DNA of 64,000 nucleotides from an uncultured Pelagibacteraceae bacterium (lineage in GTDB: Bacteria > Pseudomonadota > Alphaproteobacteria > Pelagibacterales > Pelagibacteraceae). Below are positions 47,505-58,100 of this stretch, one piece after another; the stretch's first letter is position 1, and each line of letters begins with the position of its first letter. The stretch is taken from NCBI GenBank assembly GCA_902555585.1, contig CACDSY010000003.1:62001-126000 (forward strand), in the 5' to 3' direction. Position numbers and translations under genes: made by a program. The notes below the pieces were generated by a model. It saw only the letters and a program-made list of their open reading frames with translations, ran no database searches and was not told where the DNA came from.

Positions 47505-47911
47505 TATATTCTTTTTATAAATTTACATTTAATTGGCAGCTTAGCTGAAGCTTTATATAAAGCTTCTTTTGCTATTTGTTCAGATACACCATCAACTTCG
47601 AATAATATTCTTCCAGGTTTAACCCTACATGCCCAGAACTCTGGTGATCCTTTACCCTTACCCATTCTTACTTCTGTGGGTTTTTTTGAGACAGGAATAT
47701 TAGGAAACATTCTTGTCCAGACTCTTCCTTGTCTTTTCATATGTCTAGTTAAAGCTACTCTTGCAGCCTCTATTTGTCTTGAAATGACTCTTTCCGGTTG
47801 AACGGCTTTTAATCCAAATGAACCATAATTCATAATATTGCATCGAGATGCGTTACCATGAATTCTACCTTTATGAGCTTTTCTAAATTTTGTTCTAGTT
47901 GGTTGTAACAT
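47504..47911 (-). CDS. rplP: 50S ribosomal protein L16
   Basis: L16 helps place A-site tRNA. The 135 residues begin [19 protein letters not shown] and include [44 protein letters not shown] (in parts), containing the region of the arginine hydroxylated in some bacteria (Arg in the RMGKGKG stretch). It lies 2 bases after rpsC. Confidence 0.97.
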   Translation of the reverse strand: MLQPTRTKFRKAHKGRIHGNASRCNIMNYGSFGLKAVQPERVISRQIEAARVALTRHMKRQGRVWTRMFPNIPVSKKPTEVRMGKGKGSPEFWACRVKPGRILFEVDGVSEQIAKEALYKASAKLPIKCKFIKRI

Positions 47912-47913
47912 AC

Positions 47914-48573
47914 TTAAACTTTGTTCCTTTCTTGGCTGAATTCTTTACTAAAAATTTCACCTTTATATATCCATATTTTTATTCCTATTATTCCATAGGT
48001 TGTCAGAGCTTCAGCTTCTGCATAATCAATATCTGCTCTTAAAGTATGTGATGGTATACTTCCCTCTCTCAACCATTCTGTTCTTGCAATTTCATTTCCA
48101 CCTAAACGTCCACTTATTGATACTTTTATACCTTTGGCACCTAATCTTAAAGCTGATTGCATGGCTCTTTTCATTGCTCGTCTGTAAGAAACTCTTTTAA
48201 CTAACTGCTGTGCTATATTTTCAGCAACCAAATAGCTGTTAGTTTCAGGTTTTTTTACTTCTTTAATATTTAATACCACCTCGTTTGATGTCAATTTAGA
48301 CAAGTTGCCTTTTATTTTTTCAATATCTGATCCTTTTTTTCCTATTACAAAACCAGGTCTTGAAGTGTAAATTGTTACAAAACATTTTTTTGTTGTTCTC
48401 TCTATCATAACTTTAGATACACCTGAATTTGTTACATTTTTTTTTATATATTCTCTTATCCTGAAGTCTTCTATTAAATTATTTCCAAAATCATTTTTCT
48501 TTGCGTACCAAACAGAGTCCCAACCTCTATTAATACCAAGTCTTAAGCCTACTGGATTAACTTTTTGTCCCAT
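47914..48573 (-). CDS. rpsC: 30S ribosomal protein S3
   Basis: S3 forms part of the mRNA entry channel. The 219 residues begin [22 protein letters not shown], have a KH domain (about 40-110; [17 protein letters not shown]) and the C-terminal domain [20 protein letters not shown] with [14 protein letters not shown]. It overlaps rplV by 17 bases. Confidence 0.97.
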   Translation of the reverse strand: MGQKVNPVGLRLGINRGWDSVWYAKKNDFGNNLIEDFRIREYIKKNVTNSGVSKVMIERTTKKCFVTIYTSRPGFVIGKKGSDIEKIKGNLSKLTSNEVVLNIKEVKKPETNSYLVAENIAQQLVKRVSYRRAMKRAMQSALRLGAKGIKVSISGRLGGNEIARTEWLREGSIPSHTLRADIDYAEAEALTTYGIIGIKIWIYKGEIFSKEFSQERNKV

Positions 48574-48952
48574 CTTTCTCCATTTGTTTTTTTTGTTCAG
48601 TTAAAATAATTGTTAAATTTGAATAAGGCTTCATTATTTCTGCAGCTCTTCCTTTGGCTCTAGCTCTAAATCTTTTCATTACAACTTGCTTTCCACAATA
48701 AGCCTCTTTTACAATTAATTTATCTATATCATACTGATAATTATTTTCTGCATTCGCTACAGCTGATGAAATTGTTTTTTTTATATCTTTAGATATCCTT
48801 TTTTCAGAAAATGTTAAATCTCTTATTGCAACATCTACTTTTTTTCCAACGATTGATTTTAAAATGGGATTTAGTTTTCTAGTACTAGATCTCACGTTTT
48901 TATTTATAGATTTAACTATTTTTGTATCAATTTGTTTTTTTAATTTAGACAT
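48557..48952 (-). CDS. rplV: 50S ribosomal protein L22
   Basis: L22 lines the peptide exit tunnel. The 131 residues contain a Lys/Arg-rich start longer than in E. coli, then [45 protein letters not shown] (in parts) and [26 protein letters not shown] (in parts), the tunnel loop. It overlaps rpsC by 17 bases and shares a base with rpsS. Confidence 0.95.
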   Translation of the reverse strand: MSKLKKQIDTKIVKSINKNVRSSTRKLNPILKSIVGKKVDVAIRDLTFSEKRISKDIKKTISSAVANAENNYQYDIDKLIVKEAYCGKQVVMKRFRARAKGRAAEIMKPYSNLTIILTEQKKQMEKDGTKS

Positions 48953-49248
48953 TATTTCTTAGTTCCGCCTTCTACTTTTGCTTTTTTGTCTGCAGGTGTA
49001 TGACCAAAAAACTGTCTTGTAGGCGCAAACTCTCCTAATTTATGACCTACCATATCTTCAGATATTGTAATCGGTATAAACTTTTTTCCATTATATATTA
49101 AAAAACTAACACCAACAAAATCTGGTAATATTGTAGATTTTCTTGACCATGTTTTAATAGGTTTTTTTATGGGATCGCTCTTAAGTTTTTCTACTTTCTT
49201 GATCAAACTTTCTTCAACAAACGGTCCTTTCCATACTGATCTAGCCAT
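48952..49248 (-). CDS. rpsS: 30S ribosomal protein S19
   Basis: S19 is in the 30S head with S13. The 98 residues start [20 protein letters not shown] and include [29 protein letters not shown] (in parts) and [24 protein letters not shown] (in parts). It lies 2 bases after rplB and shares a base with rplV. Confidence 0.97.
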   Translation of the reverse strand: MARSVWKGPFVEESLIKKVEKLKSDPIKKPIKTWSRKSTILPDFVGVSFLIYNGKKFIPITISEDMVGHKLGEFAPTRQFFGHTPADKKAKVEGGTKK

Positions 49249-49250
49249 AA

Positions 49251-50084
49251 TTATGATCTTTTTTTCTTTCGTCTTCTTATTATAAATTTATCTGTTCTTT
49301 TGTTGTCTCTCGTTTTTAATCCTTTAGCAGATTGCCCTGTAGGAGAAACTGGGTGCCTTCCTCCAGCGGATTTACCTTCTCCTCCACCATGTGGATGATC
49401 TACTGGGTTTTTAACAACACCTCTGGTGTGTGGTCTAATACCAAGCCATCTGGATCTTCCAGCTTTACCAATTTTAATATTTTTTTGATCTTGATTAGAT
49501 AGTGTTCCAATTGTTGCCATTGAATTTGAATTTATTTTTCGCACCTCACCTGAAGTCATTTTTATAATTGAGTAATTCCCATCGATGCCAGAAATTGATA
49601 CCGAAGTCCCAGCAGATCTTGCAATTTTTCCTCCACCACCTGGGTTAATCTCCACATTATGAATATTTATTCCAACAGGAATATCTTTAAGAGGTAAGCA
49701 GTTTCCTACTTTTATTTCTGCTTTCGACCCATTCATTACTTTATCTCCAACTTTAATATCTTTTGGAGCTAAATAATAAAAATGTTCTCCATCAGCAAAT
49801 TTAACTAGCATTATATGACAAGATCTATTTGGATCATATTCTATCCTTAAAACCTCAGCATCAATTTCAAATTTTTTTCTATAAAAATCAACTTGTCTAT
49901 ATTTATGTTTGTGACCACCACCATGATTTCTTGATGTTATTCTTCCATAATTATTTCTTCCTTTTGATGAATAATTAGAAGATGTCAAAGGTTTAAATGG
50001 CTTTCCTTTCCATAGGCCTTCTCTACTTGCAAGAATAGTGCCTCTGGTAGATTTTGTGTAAGGTTTGAATGTTTTTAGTGCCAT
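49251..50084 (-). CDS. rplB: 50S ribosomal protein L2
   Basis: L2 is needed for subunit joining and peptidyl-transferase structure. The 277 residues include [67 protein letters not shown] (in parts), and the C-terminal [22 protein letters not shown], which carries the conserved histidine near the catalytic centre. It starts one base after the rplW stop. Confidence 0.98.
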   Translation of the reverse strand: MALKTFKPYTKSTRGTILASREGLWKGKPFKPLTSSNYSSKGRNNYGRITSRNHGGGHKHKYRQVDFYRKKFEIDAEVLRIEYDPNRSCHIMLVKFADGEHFYYLAPKDIKVGDKVMNGSKAEIKVGNCLPLKDIPVGINIHNVEINPGGGGKIARSAGTSVSISGIDGNYSIIKMTSGEVRKINSNSMATIGTLSNQDQKNIKIGKAGRSRWLGIRPHTRGVVKNPVDHPHGGGEGKSAGGRHPVSPTGQSAKGLKTRDNKRTDKFIIRRRKKKRS

Positions 50085-50085
50085 A

Positions 50086-50379
50086 TTAAATTCCAGTTGT
50101 CAGATCGATATTTTGACCTTTTTTAAGTGTAATTATTGCTTTTTTAAATCCTTTAACTCTAACTTTCTTTCCTCTAGTGGTTTTAATCCTAGTTTTTTTA
50201 TTAATAATATTTACTTTAATAACATTAACTTTAAATATTTTTTCAATATTTGTTTTCAAATTTTTTTTATTAGCTTTAGTGTGTACTTTAAAAATTATTT
50301 TATTTTGTTCAGACAGATTTGTTGATTTTTCTGTTACAATCGGTGATAAAATTTTATCGTATAAATGTATCTTTTCCAT
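50086..50379 (-). CDS. rplW: 50S ribosomal protein L23
   Basis: L23 is at the tunnel exit and docks trigger factor and SRP. The 97 residues have YDKILSPIVTEKSTNLSEQNKIIFKVH (in parts), KKNLKTNIEKIFKVNVIKVN and the basic loop KTRIKTTRGKKVRVKGFKKAIITL (in parts). It lies 2 bases after rplD. Confidence 0.96.
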   Translation of the reverse strand: MEKIHLYDKILSPIVTEKSTNLSEQNKIIFKVHTKANKKNLKTNIEKIFKVNVIKVNIINKKTRIKTTRGKKVRVKGFKKAIITLKKGQNIDLTTGI

Positions 50380-50381
50380 AA

Positions 50382-51002
50382 TTAATATCTTTTTTCTAAT
50401 TCTTTAATTGACGTTTCAGTAAATATTACTTTTTTAAATTTTGCTAAATCATAAGCACTAAAGTGATTAACATCGGTTATTTTTACATTAGGTAAATTTC
50501 TTGCTGATTTAAATATATTATCTTTGGATATTTTATCTGCAATTATGATTGAATTTTTTGCCTCGATTTTAATTAGTAAATTATTCATTTCTTTTGTTTT
50601 TGAAATTTTTTTTTGAAAATCGTCTATTATTATTAAATCTTTATTTACATTTTTTTTTGTAATTAATGATGCAATACTTAGCTTTTTCTCACTTTTATTT
50701 AATTTTCTTTTTTTGTAATTTAGCTCGCCTTTTGGGCCATGTGCAACACCACCGCCTACAAAAATAGGGGCCTTTTTACTTGCATGTCTTGCATTTCCAG
50801 TTCCCTTTTGAGCATATATTTTTGCTGTTGATCCCTTGATTTCGTTTTTTTGTTTTGTTTTTGCCTTTCTTCCTTTGTAGTTAGCATTTGTTTTATACAA
50901 TACATTGCTTACAAGTTTATTATTAATCTTTGCAGAAATTATTTTGTCTGAAACTTCGATAGTATTTATTTTTCCATCTATATTTAATTTATTAATTTTC
51001 AT
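50382..51002 (-). CDS. rplD: 50S ribosomal protein L4
   Basis: L4 has a globular domain and a loop reaching into the exit tunnel. The 206 residues contain the loop KGSTAKIYAQKGTGNARHASKKAPIFVGGGVAHGPKGE (in parts) and the C-terminal NVKITDVNHFSAYDLAKFKKVIFTE (in parts). It lies 3 bases after rplC. The sequence is diverged and Lys/Asn-rich but complete. Confidence 0.95.
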   Translation of the reverse strand: MKINKLNIDGKINTIEVSDKIISAKINNKLVSNVLYKTNANYKGRKAKTKQKNEIKGSTAKIYAQKGTGNARHASKKAPIFVGGGVAHGPKGELNYKKRKLNKSEKKLSIASLITKKNVNKDLIIIDDFQKKISKTKEMNNLLIKIEAKNSIIIADKISKDNIFKSARNLPNVKITDVNHFSAYDLAKFKKVIFTETSIKELEKRY

Positions 51003-51005
51003 AGA

Positions 51006-51713
51006 TTATTTCTTTTTTTCTTTAGCTTTTTTTGATTTCTCTAAAATTTCATTTTTTTCTTTAATTGTAAGTTTTTTGAGGTTTTTTACAGCCTTCTTAA
51101 GTAGTACTTCTGAATTTTTAGAGCCAGGAATAGATCCTTTTAAATAAATTAAATCATTGTCTAAATCTGTTTTAATTATTTCAAGATTTTGCATAGTTCT
51201 TATTTTATCACCCATATGGCCTGCCATTTTTTTCCCTTTAAAAACTTTACCTGGATCTTGATTTTGTCCAGTAGATCCATGTGCTCTATGAGAAATTGAA
51301 ACTCCATGAGACGCTCTTAAACCACCAAAATTATGTCTTTTCATTGCCCCTGCAAATCCTTTACCTATAGTCTTTGACCTCACATCTAAAAATTTTATAT
51401 CTTTAAATATTTCAATACCAAATTCATTCCCTTCTTTGTATTGATTTAAATTTTTCACCCTAAATTCTTTTAAGATTTTTTTGGCTTCAGTATTTTTTTT
51501 AGAAAAATAACCTTTCATTGATTTTGATAACTTTGAATTTTTTATTTTTCCATATCCAAGTTGAACTGCATCATATCCTCTATTTTCTTTATTAATTAAT
51601 TGAATTACTCTTGCCTTTTCAACTTTTAATACTGTTACAGGTATTGATTGTCCAGTTTTAAAAAATTCTCTACTCATACCAATTTTCTTTCCAATTAAAC
51701 CAATCTCACTCAT
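51006..51713 (-). CDS. rplC: 50S ribosomal protein L3
   Basis: L3 is an early assembly protein reaching the peptidyl-transferase centre. The 235 residues contain GLIGKKIGMSREF, RGYDAVQLGYG, the loop GGLRASHGVSISHRAHGSTGQNQDPGKVFKGKKMAGHMG (in parts) with the Gln region methylated in many bacteria, and a Lys-rich C-terminal tail of about 20 residues. It shares one base with rpsJ. Confidence 0.97.
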   Translation of the reverse strand: MSEIGLIGKKIGMSREFFKTGQSIPVTVLKVEKARVIQLINKENRGYDAVQLGYGKIKNSKLSKSMKGYFSKKNTEAKKILKEFRVKNLNQYKEGNEFGIEIFKDIKFLDVRSKTIGKGFAGAMKRHNFGGLRASHGVSISHRAHGSTGQNQDPGKVFKGKKMAGHMGDKIRTMQNLEIIKTDLDNDLIYLKGSIPGSKNSEVLLKKAVKNLKKLTIKEKNEILEKSKKAKEKKK

Positions 51714-52021
51714 TAAATTTTAATCTCCACATCAACACCTGACGCCAGATCTAATTTCATCAACGCTTCAACTGTGGCTGGTGTCGGCTCTATAATATCT
51801 ATTAATCTTTTATGCGTTCTTGTTTCAAATTGTTCTCGACTTTTTTTATCAATATGTGGTGATCTTAATACAGTATATCTTTCTTTTTTTGTTGGTAGTG
51901 GTATAGGTCCTTTGATATTTGCACCTGTTCTTTTTACTGTATTTACTATTTCTTCAGTTGATTGATCTAAAACTTTATTATCATAAGCTCTAAGTTTTAT
52001 TCTAATATTTTGTTTTTCCAT
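51713..52021 (-). CDS. rpsJ: 30S ribosomal protein S10
   Basis: S10 (NusE) is a 30S head protein and an antitermination factor. The 102 residues include [60 protein letters not shown] (in parts) and end [11 protein letters not shown]. It begins 2 bases after fusA; the tuf gene that often lies between fusA and rpsJ is absent here. Confidence 0.97.
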   Translation of the reverse strand: MEKQNIRIKLRAYDNKVLDQSTEEIVNTVKRTGANIKGPIPLPTKKERYTVLRSPHIDKKSREQFETRTHKRLIDIIEPTPATVEALMKLDLASGVDVEIKI

Positions 52022-52023
52022 AA

Positions 52024-54099
52024 TTAGCCTGTTTTCTTTGTTACTTCATCCTGCACATTTTGTGGTACTTTGTCATAATGATCAAAGAACATAGAATATT
52101 GAGCCCTACCCTGTGACATTGATCTTAAATTGTTTATGTATCCAAACATATTTGCTAGTGGAACCATCGCTGTTATTACTGTTGCATTTCCTCTTTGCTC
52201 TTGAGTACTTATTTGACCTCTCCTACTGTTGAGGTCTCCAATAACATCACCCATATAATCCTCTGGTGTTACCACCTCAACTCTCATAATAGGTTCTAAT
52301 AATTTTAAAGTTGCTTTTGTACAAGCTTCTTTAAAACATTGTCGTGATGCTAATTCAAATGCCAAAACACTAGAGTCTACGTCGTGGTGCAGTCCGTCCA
52401 CTATGGTAACTTTATAATCAATTAGAGGAAATCCCGCTAAAATTCCTCCATCTGCAACAGTTTCGACACCTTTTTCTACGCCTGGAATAAACTCTTTTGG
52501 AATTGCTCCACCTTTAATTTTACTTTCTATCTCTCTCCCTTTTCCAGGTTCAAGTGGTTCTACTGTTAATTTAACTCTTGCAAATTGTCCAGCACCACCG
52601 CTTTGTTTTTTATGTGTATAATCATTTTCTGCAGGAGATAGTATTGTCTCTCTGTAAGCAACTTGAGGAGCTCCTACATTTGCCTCGACTTTAAATTCTC
52701 TTTTCATTCTATCAACAATGATATCTAGGTGTAATTCGCCCATTCCTTTTATAATTGTTTGTCCGGATTCTTCATCAGAGGTTACTCTAAAAGATGGATC
52801 TTCTTTAGCCAATCTACCTAAAGCTTCTCCCATTTTTTCTTGGTCTGCTTTTGTTTTAGGCTCAACTGCAATTTCTATTACGGGATCAGGGAATTCCATT
52901 GGCTCAAGTAAGACAGGTGTCTCTTTATTTGCTAATGTATGTCCAGTTATTGTGTTTTTTAATCCTGCTAAAGCAACAATATCACCTGCGTTTGCCTCTT
53001 TAATATCTTCTCTTGAATTTGCATGCATCAACAACATTCTTCCAACTCGTTCTTCTTTGTCCTTAGATGTATTATAAATTCCTGTGCCTGATTTTACTGT
53101 GCCTGAATAAATTCTTATAAATGTCAAACTTCCAACAAATGGGTCATTTGCAACTTTAAATGCTAGAGCTGAAAATGGTGAGCTATCCTCAAATTTCATT
53201 TCAATTTCTTCGTCAGATCCTGGTTTAGTTCCCTTTATTGAACCAATGTCGTTGGGACTTGGTAAATAATTTACAACTGCATCTAATAACGGTTGAACAC
53301 CTTTGTTTTTAAAAGCAGAACCAGTTAATACTGGAACAAAATCAAAACCTAAACATCCTTTTCTTACACACTTTATTAAATCTTCCTCTGATATTTCATT
53401 ACCACCCAGATAATCTTCCATTAGTTTTTCGTCTTGCTCAACTGCTGTTTCAACTAATTCTTGACGGTATTTATTTGAAATATCTTTTAAATCGGCTGGT
53501 ATATCTGTTAGTTCCCAGGCAGCACCTAGATCTTCGTTTTTCCAAACTATAGCTTTCATCTTTATCAGATCTACAACACCTTTTAATGAAGCCTCAACAC
53601 CAATTGGAATTTGCATTACTAAGGGTTTAGCACCAAGTCTATCTTTAATCATTCCCACACATCTAAAGAAATCTGCACCAGTTCTATCTAATTTGTTAAT
53701 AAAACAAATCCTTGGGACTTTATACTTGTCAGCTTGTCTCCATACAGTCTCTGATTGTGGTTCAACACCCGCAACACCGTCAAAAACAGCAACAGCACCG
53801 TCTAGCACCTTTAAAGATCTTTCAACTTCAATTGTAAAATCAACGTGGCCAGGTGTGTCTATAATATTAATCCTGTGATCATTCCAAAAGCAAGTAGTGG
53901 CAGCTGAAGTAATCGTTATACCTCTTTCTTGTTCTTGTTCCATCCAATCCATAGTTGCAGCACCATCATGAACTTCACCAATTTTATGACTTTTTCCAGT
54001 GTAGTATAAAATTCTTTCTGTAGTTGTAGTTTTACCAGCATCTATATGAGCCATAATACCGATGTTTCTATATTTGTCTAAAGTATGTGTTCTTGACAT
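52024..54099 (-). CDS. fusA: Elongation factor G
   Basis: EF-G drives translocation on the ribosome using GTP. The 691 residues have the GTPase motifs [15 protein letters not shown] (G1), [14 protein letters not shown] (switch I/G2), DTPGHVDF (G3) and [11 protein letters not shown] (G4), then domains II-V with [18 protein letters not shown] and a C-terminal [21 protein letters not shown] (in parts). It lies between rpsG (6 bases) and rpsJ (2 bases). Length is normal. Confidence 0.98.
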   Translation of the reverse strand: MSRTHTLDKYRNIGIMAHIDAGKTTTTERILYYTGKSHKIGEVHDGAATMDWMEQEQERGITITSAATTCFWNDHRINIIDTPGHVDFTIEVERSLKVLDGAVAVFDGVAGVEPQSETVWRQADKYKVPRICFINKLDRTGADFFRCVGMIKDRLGAKPLVMQIPIGVEASLKGVVDLIKMKAIVWKNEDLGAAWELTDIPADLKDISNKYRQELVETAVEQDEKLMEDYLGGNEISEEDLIKCVRKGCLGFDFVPVLTGSAFKNKGVQPLLDAVVNYLPSPNDIGSIKGTKPGSDEEIEMKFEDSSPFSALAFKVANDPFVGSLTFIRIYSGTVKSGTGIYNTSKDKEERVGRMLLMHANSREDIKEANAGDIVALAGLKNTITGHTLANKETPVLLEPMEFPDPVIEIAVEPKTKADQEKMGEALGRLAKEDPSFRVTSDEESGQTIIKGMGELHLDIIVDRMKREFKVEANVGAPQVAYRETILSPAENDYTHKKQSGGAGQFARVKLTVEPLEPGKGREIESKIKGGAIPKEFIPGVEKGVETVADGGILAGFPLIDYKVTIVDGLHHDVDSSVLAFELASRQCFKEACTKATLKLLEPIMRVEVVTPEDYMGDVIGDLNSRRGQISTQEQRGNATVITAMVPLANMFGYINNLRSMSQGRAQYSMFFDHYDKVPQNVQDEVTKKTG

Positions 54100-54105
54100 A
54101 ATTAA

Positions 54106-54576
54106 TTACCATCTAAAATGTGCAAAAGCCTTGTTAGACTCTGCCATTTTATGCGTGTCTTCTTTTTTTTTAACTGCTGATCCTCTATTTTGATAAGCAT
54201 CATATATTTCATTAAATATTTTATCTGACATTTTTTTGTCTTTTCGTTTTCTTGATGCATCTACTAACCATCTCAAAGCCAAGGCTTGGGATCTCTTAGA
54301 TTTTACTTCTACAGGAACTTGGTAAGTTGCTCCTCCTACTCTTCTTGATCTAACTTCAACAGTTGGTCTAATATTATTAATTGCATCATTAAAAATATTT
54401 AAAGGCTCATCTTTTGATTTACTTTTAATTTTTTCAATTGCGTCATAAATAATCTTTTCTGCAATAGTTTTTTTACCATCATACATAATTGAATTTATTA
54501 ATTTTGGAATTATTGTTGATTTATATTTGGGATCTATGACAGCTAATTTTTTTGGGGCTTTACGTTTTCTTGACAT
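54106..54576 (-). CDS. rpsG: 30S ribosomal protein S7
   Basis: S7 starts assembly of the 30S head and in E. coli represses the str operon. The 156 residues include MSRKRKAPKKLAVIDPKYKS, LINSIMYDGKKTIAEKIIYDA (in parts), RPTVEVRSRRVGGATYQVPVEV (in parts) and the C-terminal NRGSAVKKKEDTHKMAESNKAFAHFRW (in parts). It follows rpsL by 3 bases. Confidence 0.97.
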   Translation of the reverse strand: MSRKRKAPKKLAVIDPKYKSTIIPKLINSIMYDGKKTIAEKIIYDAIEKIKSKSKDEPLNIFNDAINNIRPTVEVRSRRVGGATYQVPVEVKSKRSQALALRWLVDASRKRKDKKMSDKIFNEIYDAYQNRGSAVKKKEDTHKMAESNKAFAHFRW

Positions 54577-54579
54577 TTG

Positions 54580-54951
54580 TTACTTACCCTTTTTTGTTCC
54601 GTATAAAGAACGTCTTTGTTTTCTGTTTGCAACACCTTGAGTATCTAAATTACCTCTTAATATATGATAACGAACTCCTGGTAAATCTTTAACTCTTCCA
54701 CCTCTAATTAATACAACTGAGTGTTCTTGTAAGTTATGGCCTTCACCTGGTATATAAGCGGTTACTTCGAAACCGTTTGACAGTCTAACTCGAGCTACTT
54801 TTCTTAATGCTGAGTTAGGTTTTTTAGGAGTTGTTGTATATACTTTTACACATACACCTCTTTTTAGAGGTTGTTTTTGCAAAGCAGGTACCTTATTTCT
54901 TGTTATCTGTTTTACTCTACTTTTTCTAACTAACTGATTGATAGTCGGCAT
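54580..54951 (-). CDS. rpsL: 30S ribosomal protein S12
   Basis: S12 is at the decoding centre. The 123 residues include [24 protein letters not shown] (in parts), [19 protein letters not shown] and [18 protein letters not shown]. Both lysines at which streptomycin-resistance changes occur are wild type. The conserved PNSAL loop is intact. It is the first gene after the 160-base rpoC-rpsL gap and follows a strong promoter candidate. Confidence 0.98.
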   Translation of the reverse strand: MPTINQLVRKSRVKQITRNKVPALQKQPLKRGVCVKVYTTTPKKPNSALRKVARVRLSNGFEVTAYIPGEGHNLQEHSVVLIRGGRVKDLPGVRYHILRGNLDTQGVANRKQRRSLYGTKKGK

Positions 54952-55016
54952 AAATAATTTATTAAATATTTTTATTTTTGATGAAAATAACTGACATGTT
55001 ATTTGTGGCAGCGTTT

Positions 55017-55031
55017 AGTGATCTAGTCACT
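55017..55031 (-). promoter_or_regulatory. Inverted repeat in the str operon leader
   Basis: AGTGA (55017-55021) and TCACT (55027-55031) form an inverted repeat around a five-base centre. It falls roughly 15-30 bases after the start site expected from the promoter at 55055-55082. In RNA it would be a small five-pair hairpin in the leader of rpsL; in DNA it could be an operator. Function is unknown. Confidence 0.35.
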
Positions 55032-55054
55032 ACATTCCAACCAAAAACATGGCC

Positions 55055-55082
55055 AAAATACATTAGAAATTGTATTTGTCAA
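55055..55082 (-). promoter_or_regulatory. Candidate promoter of the rpsL-rpsG-fusA (str/S10/spc) operon
   Basis: On the minus strand a consensus TTGACA (55082-55077) and TATTTT (55060-55055) are 16 bases apart, inside the longest gap of the window (54952-55111). Transcription would begin near 55048 and give a leader of about 95 bases before rpsL. Just upstream, after the rpoC stop, is a weak four-pair AGGC/GCCT hairpin followed by TTTATTT, too weak to call a terminator with confidence. Confidence 0.6.
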
Positions 55083-55111
55083 ACTAAATAAAGGCTTAAA
55101 AGTGCCTAAGA

Positions 55112-58100
55112 TTATTGATTTATTTGAGCTTCTGATGCATCTGAGCTTTCCTGTTCAGATAAAAATTTTTGGTCATCATTAATTGCTTTCTTATTCCAAG
55201 AATTTTTAATCGCACCTGTGCCTGCGGGAACTAATCTTCCTACTATTACGTTTTCTTTTAAACCTGTGAGTTTATCCACTTTTCCTTTAATAGCAGCATC
55301 TGTAAGCACTCTTGTAGTTTCTTGGAAGGATGCTGCAGAAATGAATGACTCTGTTTGAAGTGATGCTTTAGTTATACCCATTAATACTCTTTCACCGATT
55401 GCAGGTTTTTTACCATCTGCAACTAATTCTTCGTTCATAGTCTCAAATTTGATTCTATCAACTACCTCGCCTGGTAATAATTTGCTATCTCCTATCTCTT
55501 TTACTTCAATTTTTTTAAGCATTTGTCTCAAAATTGTTTCAATATGTTTATCATTTATAATTACTCCTTGTAGTCTATATACGTCTTGAACCTGATTAAC
55601 AAAATATTCTGTCAATTCCTCTATGCCTAATATTCTTAAAATATCATGGGGCAATGGTTGTCCATCAAGCAAGTACTCACCTTTTTTAATCTTTTCACCT
55701 TGATTAAAATTTATATGTTTCCCTTTAGGAATTAGATAACTAGAAGTATCGCCATTTTCTGCTTCAATTGTGACTCTTTGTTTTCCTCTCACTTCTTTAC
55801 CGAAAATTACACTGCCATCATTTTCAGCAATAATTGCACTATCTTTAGCTTTTCTTGCTTCAAATAATTCAGCAACTCTAGGTAAACCTCCAGTAATATC
55901 TTTTGTTTTTGTTGTTTCTTTTGGTAATCTTGCAATTACATCGCCAGCTGAAATTTTTGCACCATCCTTAACTGATAAAATTGAGTCAGGCACTAAATAA
56001 TATCTTGCTTCATTATCATCTGCCTTTTTAACAATATTTCCTTTTTCATCTCTTAAAGTAATTCTTGGTTTAAGATCAGTATTTTTAGATTGTGTTTTCC
56101 AGTCAACGACTGCTTTCGTAGATATACCTGTAGCATCATCAACTGTTTCTGCAATAGACACTCCATCAATTAAATCTACATAATTAACAATACCATCTTT
56201 CTCTGCAATAACAGGAGTTGTGTAAGGGTCCCATTCACAGATCTTAGAACCTTTTTTGACTTTTTGCTCATTTTCAAAAAACAGTTTAGATCCATATGGA
56301 ACCTTATACGAAGCCACCTGAAGACCATTGTCATCTTCTATAAATATTTCTGTATTTCTACCCATTACTATTTGATTATTTTTTGAGTCCTTAATTAAGT
56401 TTGTATTAACAATTTTTAGTACACCTTCAGAATTTGAGACAATTTGAGAGTCTTGTTTAACTGAGGCTGTTCCGCCAACGTGGAAAGTTCTCATTGTCAA
56501 TTGTGTTCCAGGTTCTCCAATTGATTGAGCTGAAATCATACCAATAGCCTCACCCACGTGAACCATTTTACCTCTTGATAGATCTCTACCATATGAAGTC
56601 GCACAAACACCTTCTTTAGATTTACATGTCATTACTGAAAAAACATTTATACTTTTTACCCCTGCAGCATCTATCTTTTCACAACCAGCTTCATCTATCA
56701 TTTCTTCTTTTTTTATAAGCACTTCTCCAGTTAGAGGGTTTTTTACATCTTTTGCAGCTACTCTGCCTAGTGCTCTTTCAGATAAACTTACCATTATATT
56801 TCCACCTTCAAGAACCTCTGTAAGTTTTATAGATCCACAATTTCTATCACATTTAGGTTTAGTGACTGTTAAATCTTGAGCAACGTCACATAATCTTCGA
56901 GTTAAGTATCCCGAGCTTGCCGTCTTAAGCGCTGTATCAGCTAGACCTTTTCTAGCACCGTGCGTTGAGTTGAAATATTCTAAGGCCGTAAGACCTTCCT
57001 TAAAATTAGATGTAATAGGAGTTTCAATAATTTCACCTGATGGTTTAGCAATTAAACCTCTCATCCCAGCAAGTTGTTTCATCTGTGCTGCTGAGCCTCT
57101 TGCACCACTATCAGCCATCATAAATACTGAGTTAATTTTTAGTCCTTCATCTGTAACCTCTGTTGCAGAAATTCTTTTCATCATCTCAGATGCAACCTTA
57201 TCTGTACATTTAGACCATGCATCAATAACTTTATTATATTTTTCACCTCTTGTTATTAATCCTTCAGCATATTGGCCTTCATAGTCTGCAATTAGTTTTT
57301 TAGTCTCATCAATTAGTTGCTCTTTATTATCTGGTATTAAAAGATCATCTTTTCCAAATGAAATACCAGCTTTGAAGGCGTGCTTAAATCCAATATCTTT
57401 TAATTTATCGCAAAATATTACAGTGCTTTTTTGACCTGAAAATCTAAATACATGATCTATTACTTCTGAAACTGTTTTTTTAGGTAATAATCTGTCAACC
57501 AATGAAAATTTATTATTTATATTTTTTGGAATTAAATTTGACAGTAAAAATCTTCCTGCTGTACTAATATGTTTTTCATATTTATTGTTTCCCTTTTCAT
57601 CAATAGTTTCAAATCTTGAAACTATTCTTGAGTGAACTTTAATTTGGCCAGTTTCTAACGCATGCTCTATTTCAGAACTATTTACAAAATAACCATCAAT
57701 CCTCTCAGTTTGAACTGGTGGTTGAGACAAATAGTATATTCCAAGTATCATATCCTGACTTGGTACAATTATAGGCTTTCCATTAGACGGACTTAATATA
57801 TTGTTTGTTGACATCATTAGCACTCGTGCCTCTAATTGAGCTTCTAAGCTTAATGGAACATGAACAGCCATTTGATCACCATCAAAATCCGCATTAAATG
57901 CAGCACAAGTTAAAGGATGTAACTCAATAGCGTTTCCTTCAATAAGTTTAGGCTCAAATGCTTGAACACCAAGTCTGTGCAATGTCGGAGCTCTGTTTAA
58001 AATTACTGGATGCTCTCTAACAATAAGTTCTAATGCATCCCAAACTTCAGTTCTTTCTCTTTCTACTAATTTTTTAGCTTGTTTAATAGTTGAGGCTAAT

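Noticed and set aside
55092-55107. Terminator hairpin after rpoC
   Set aside because: Only four G/C pairs (AGGC/GCCT) around an eight-base loop with a broken T run; too weak to list as a terminator.
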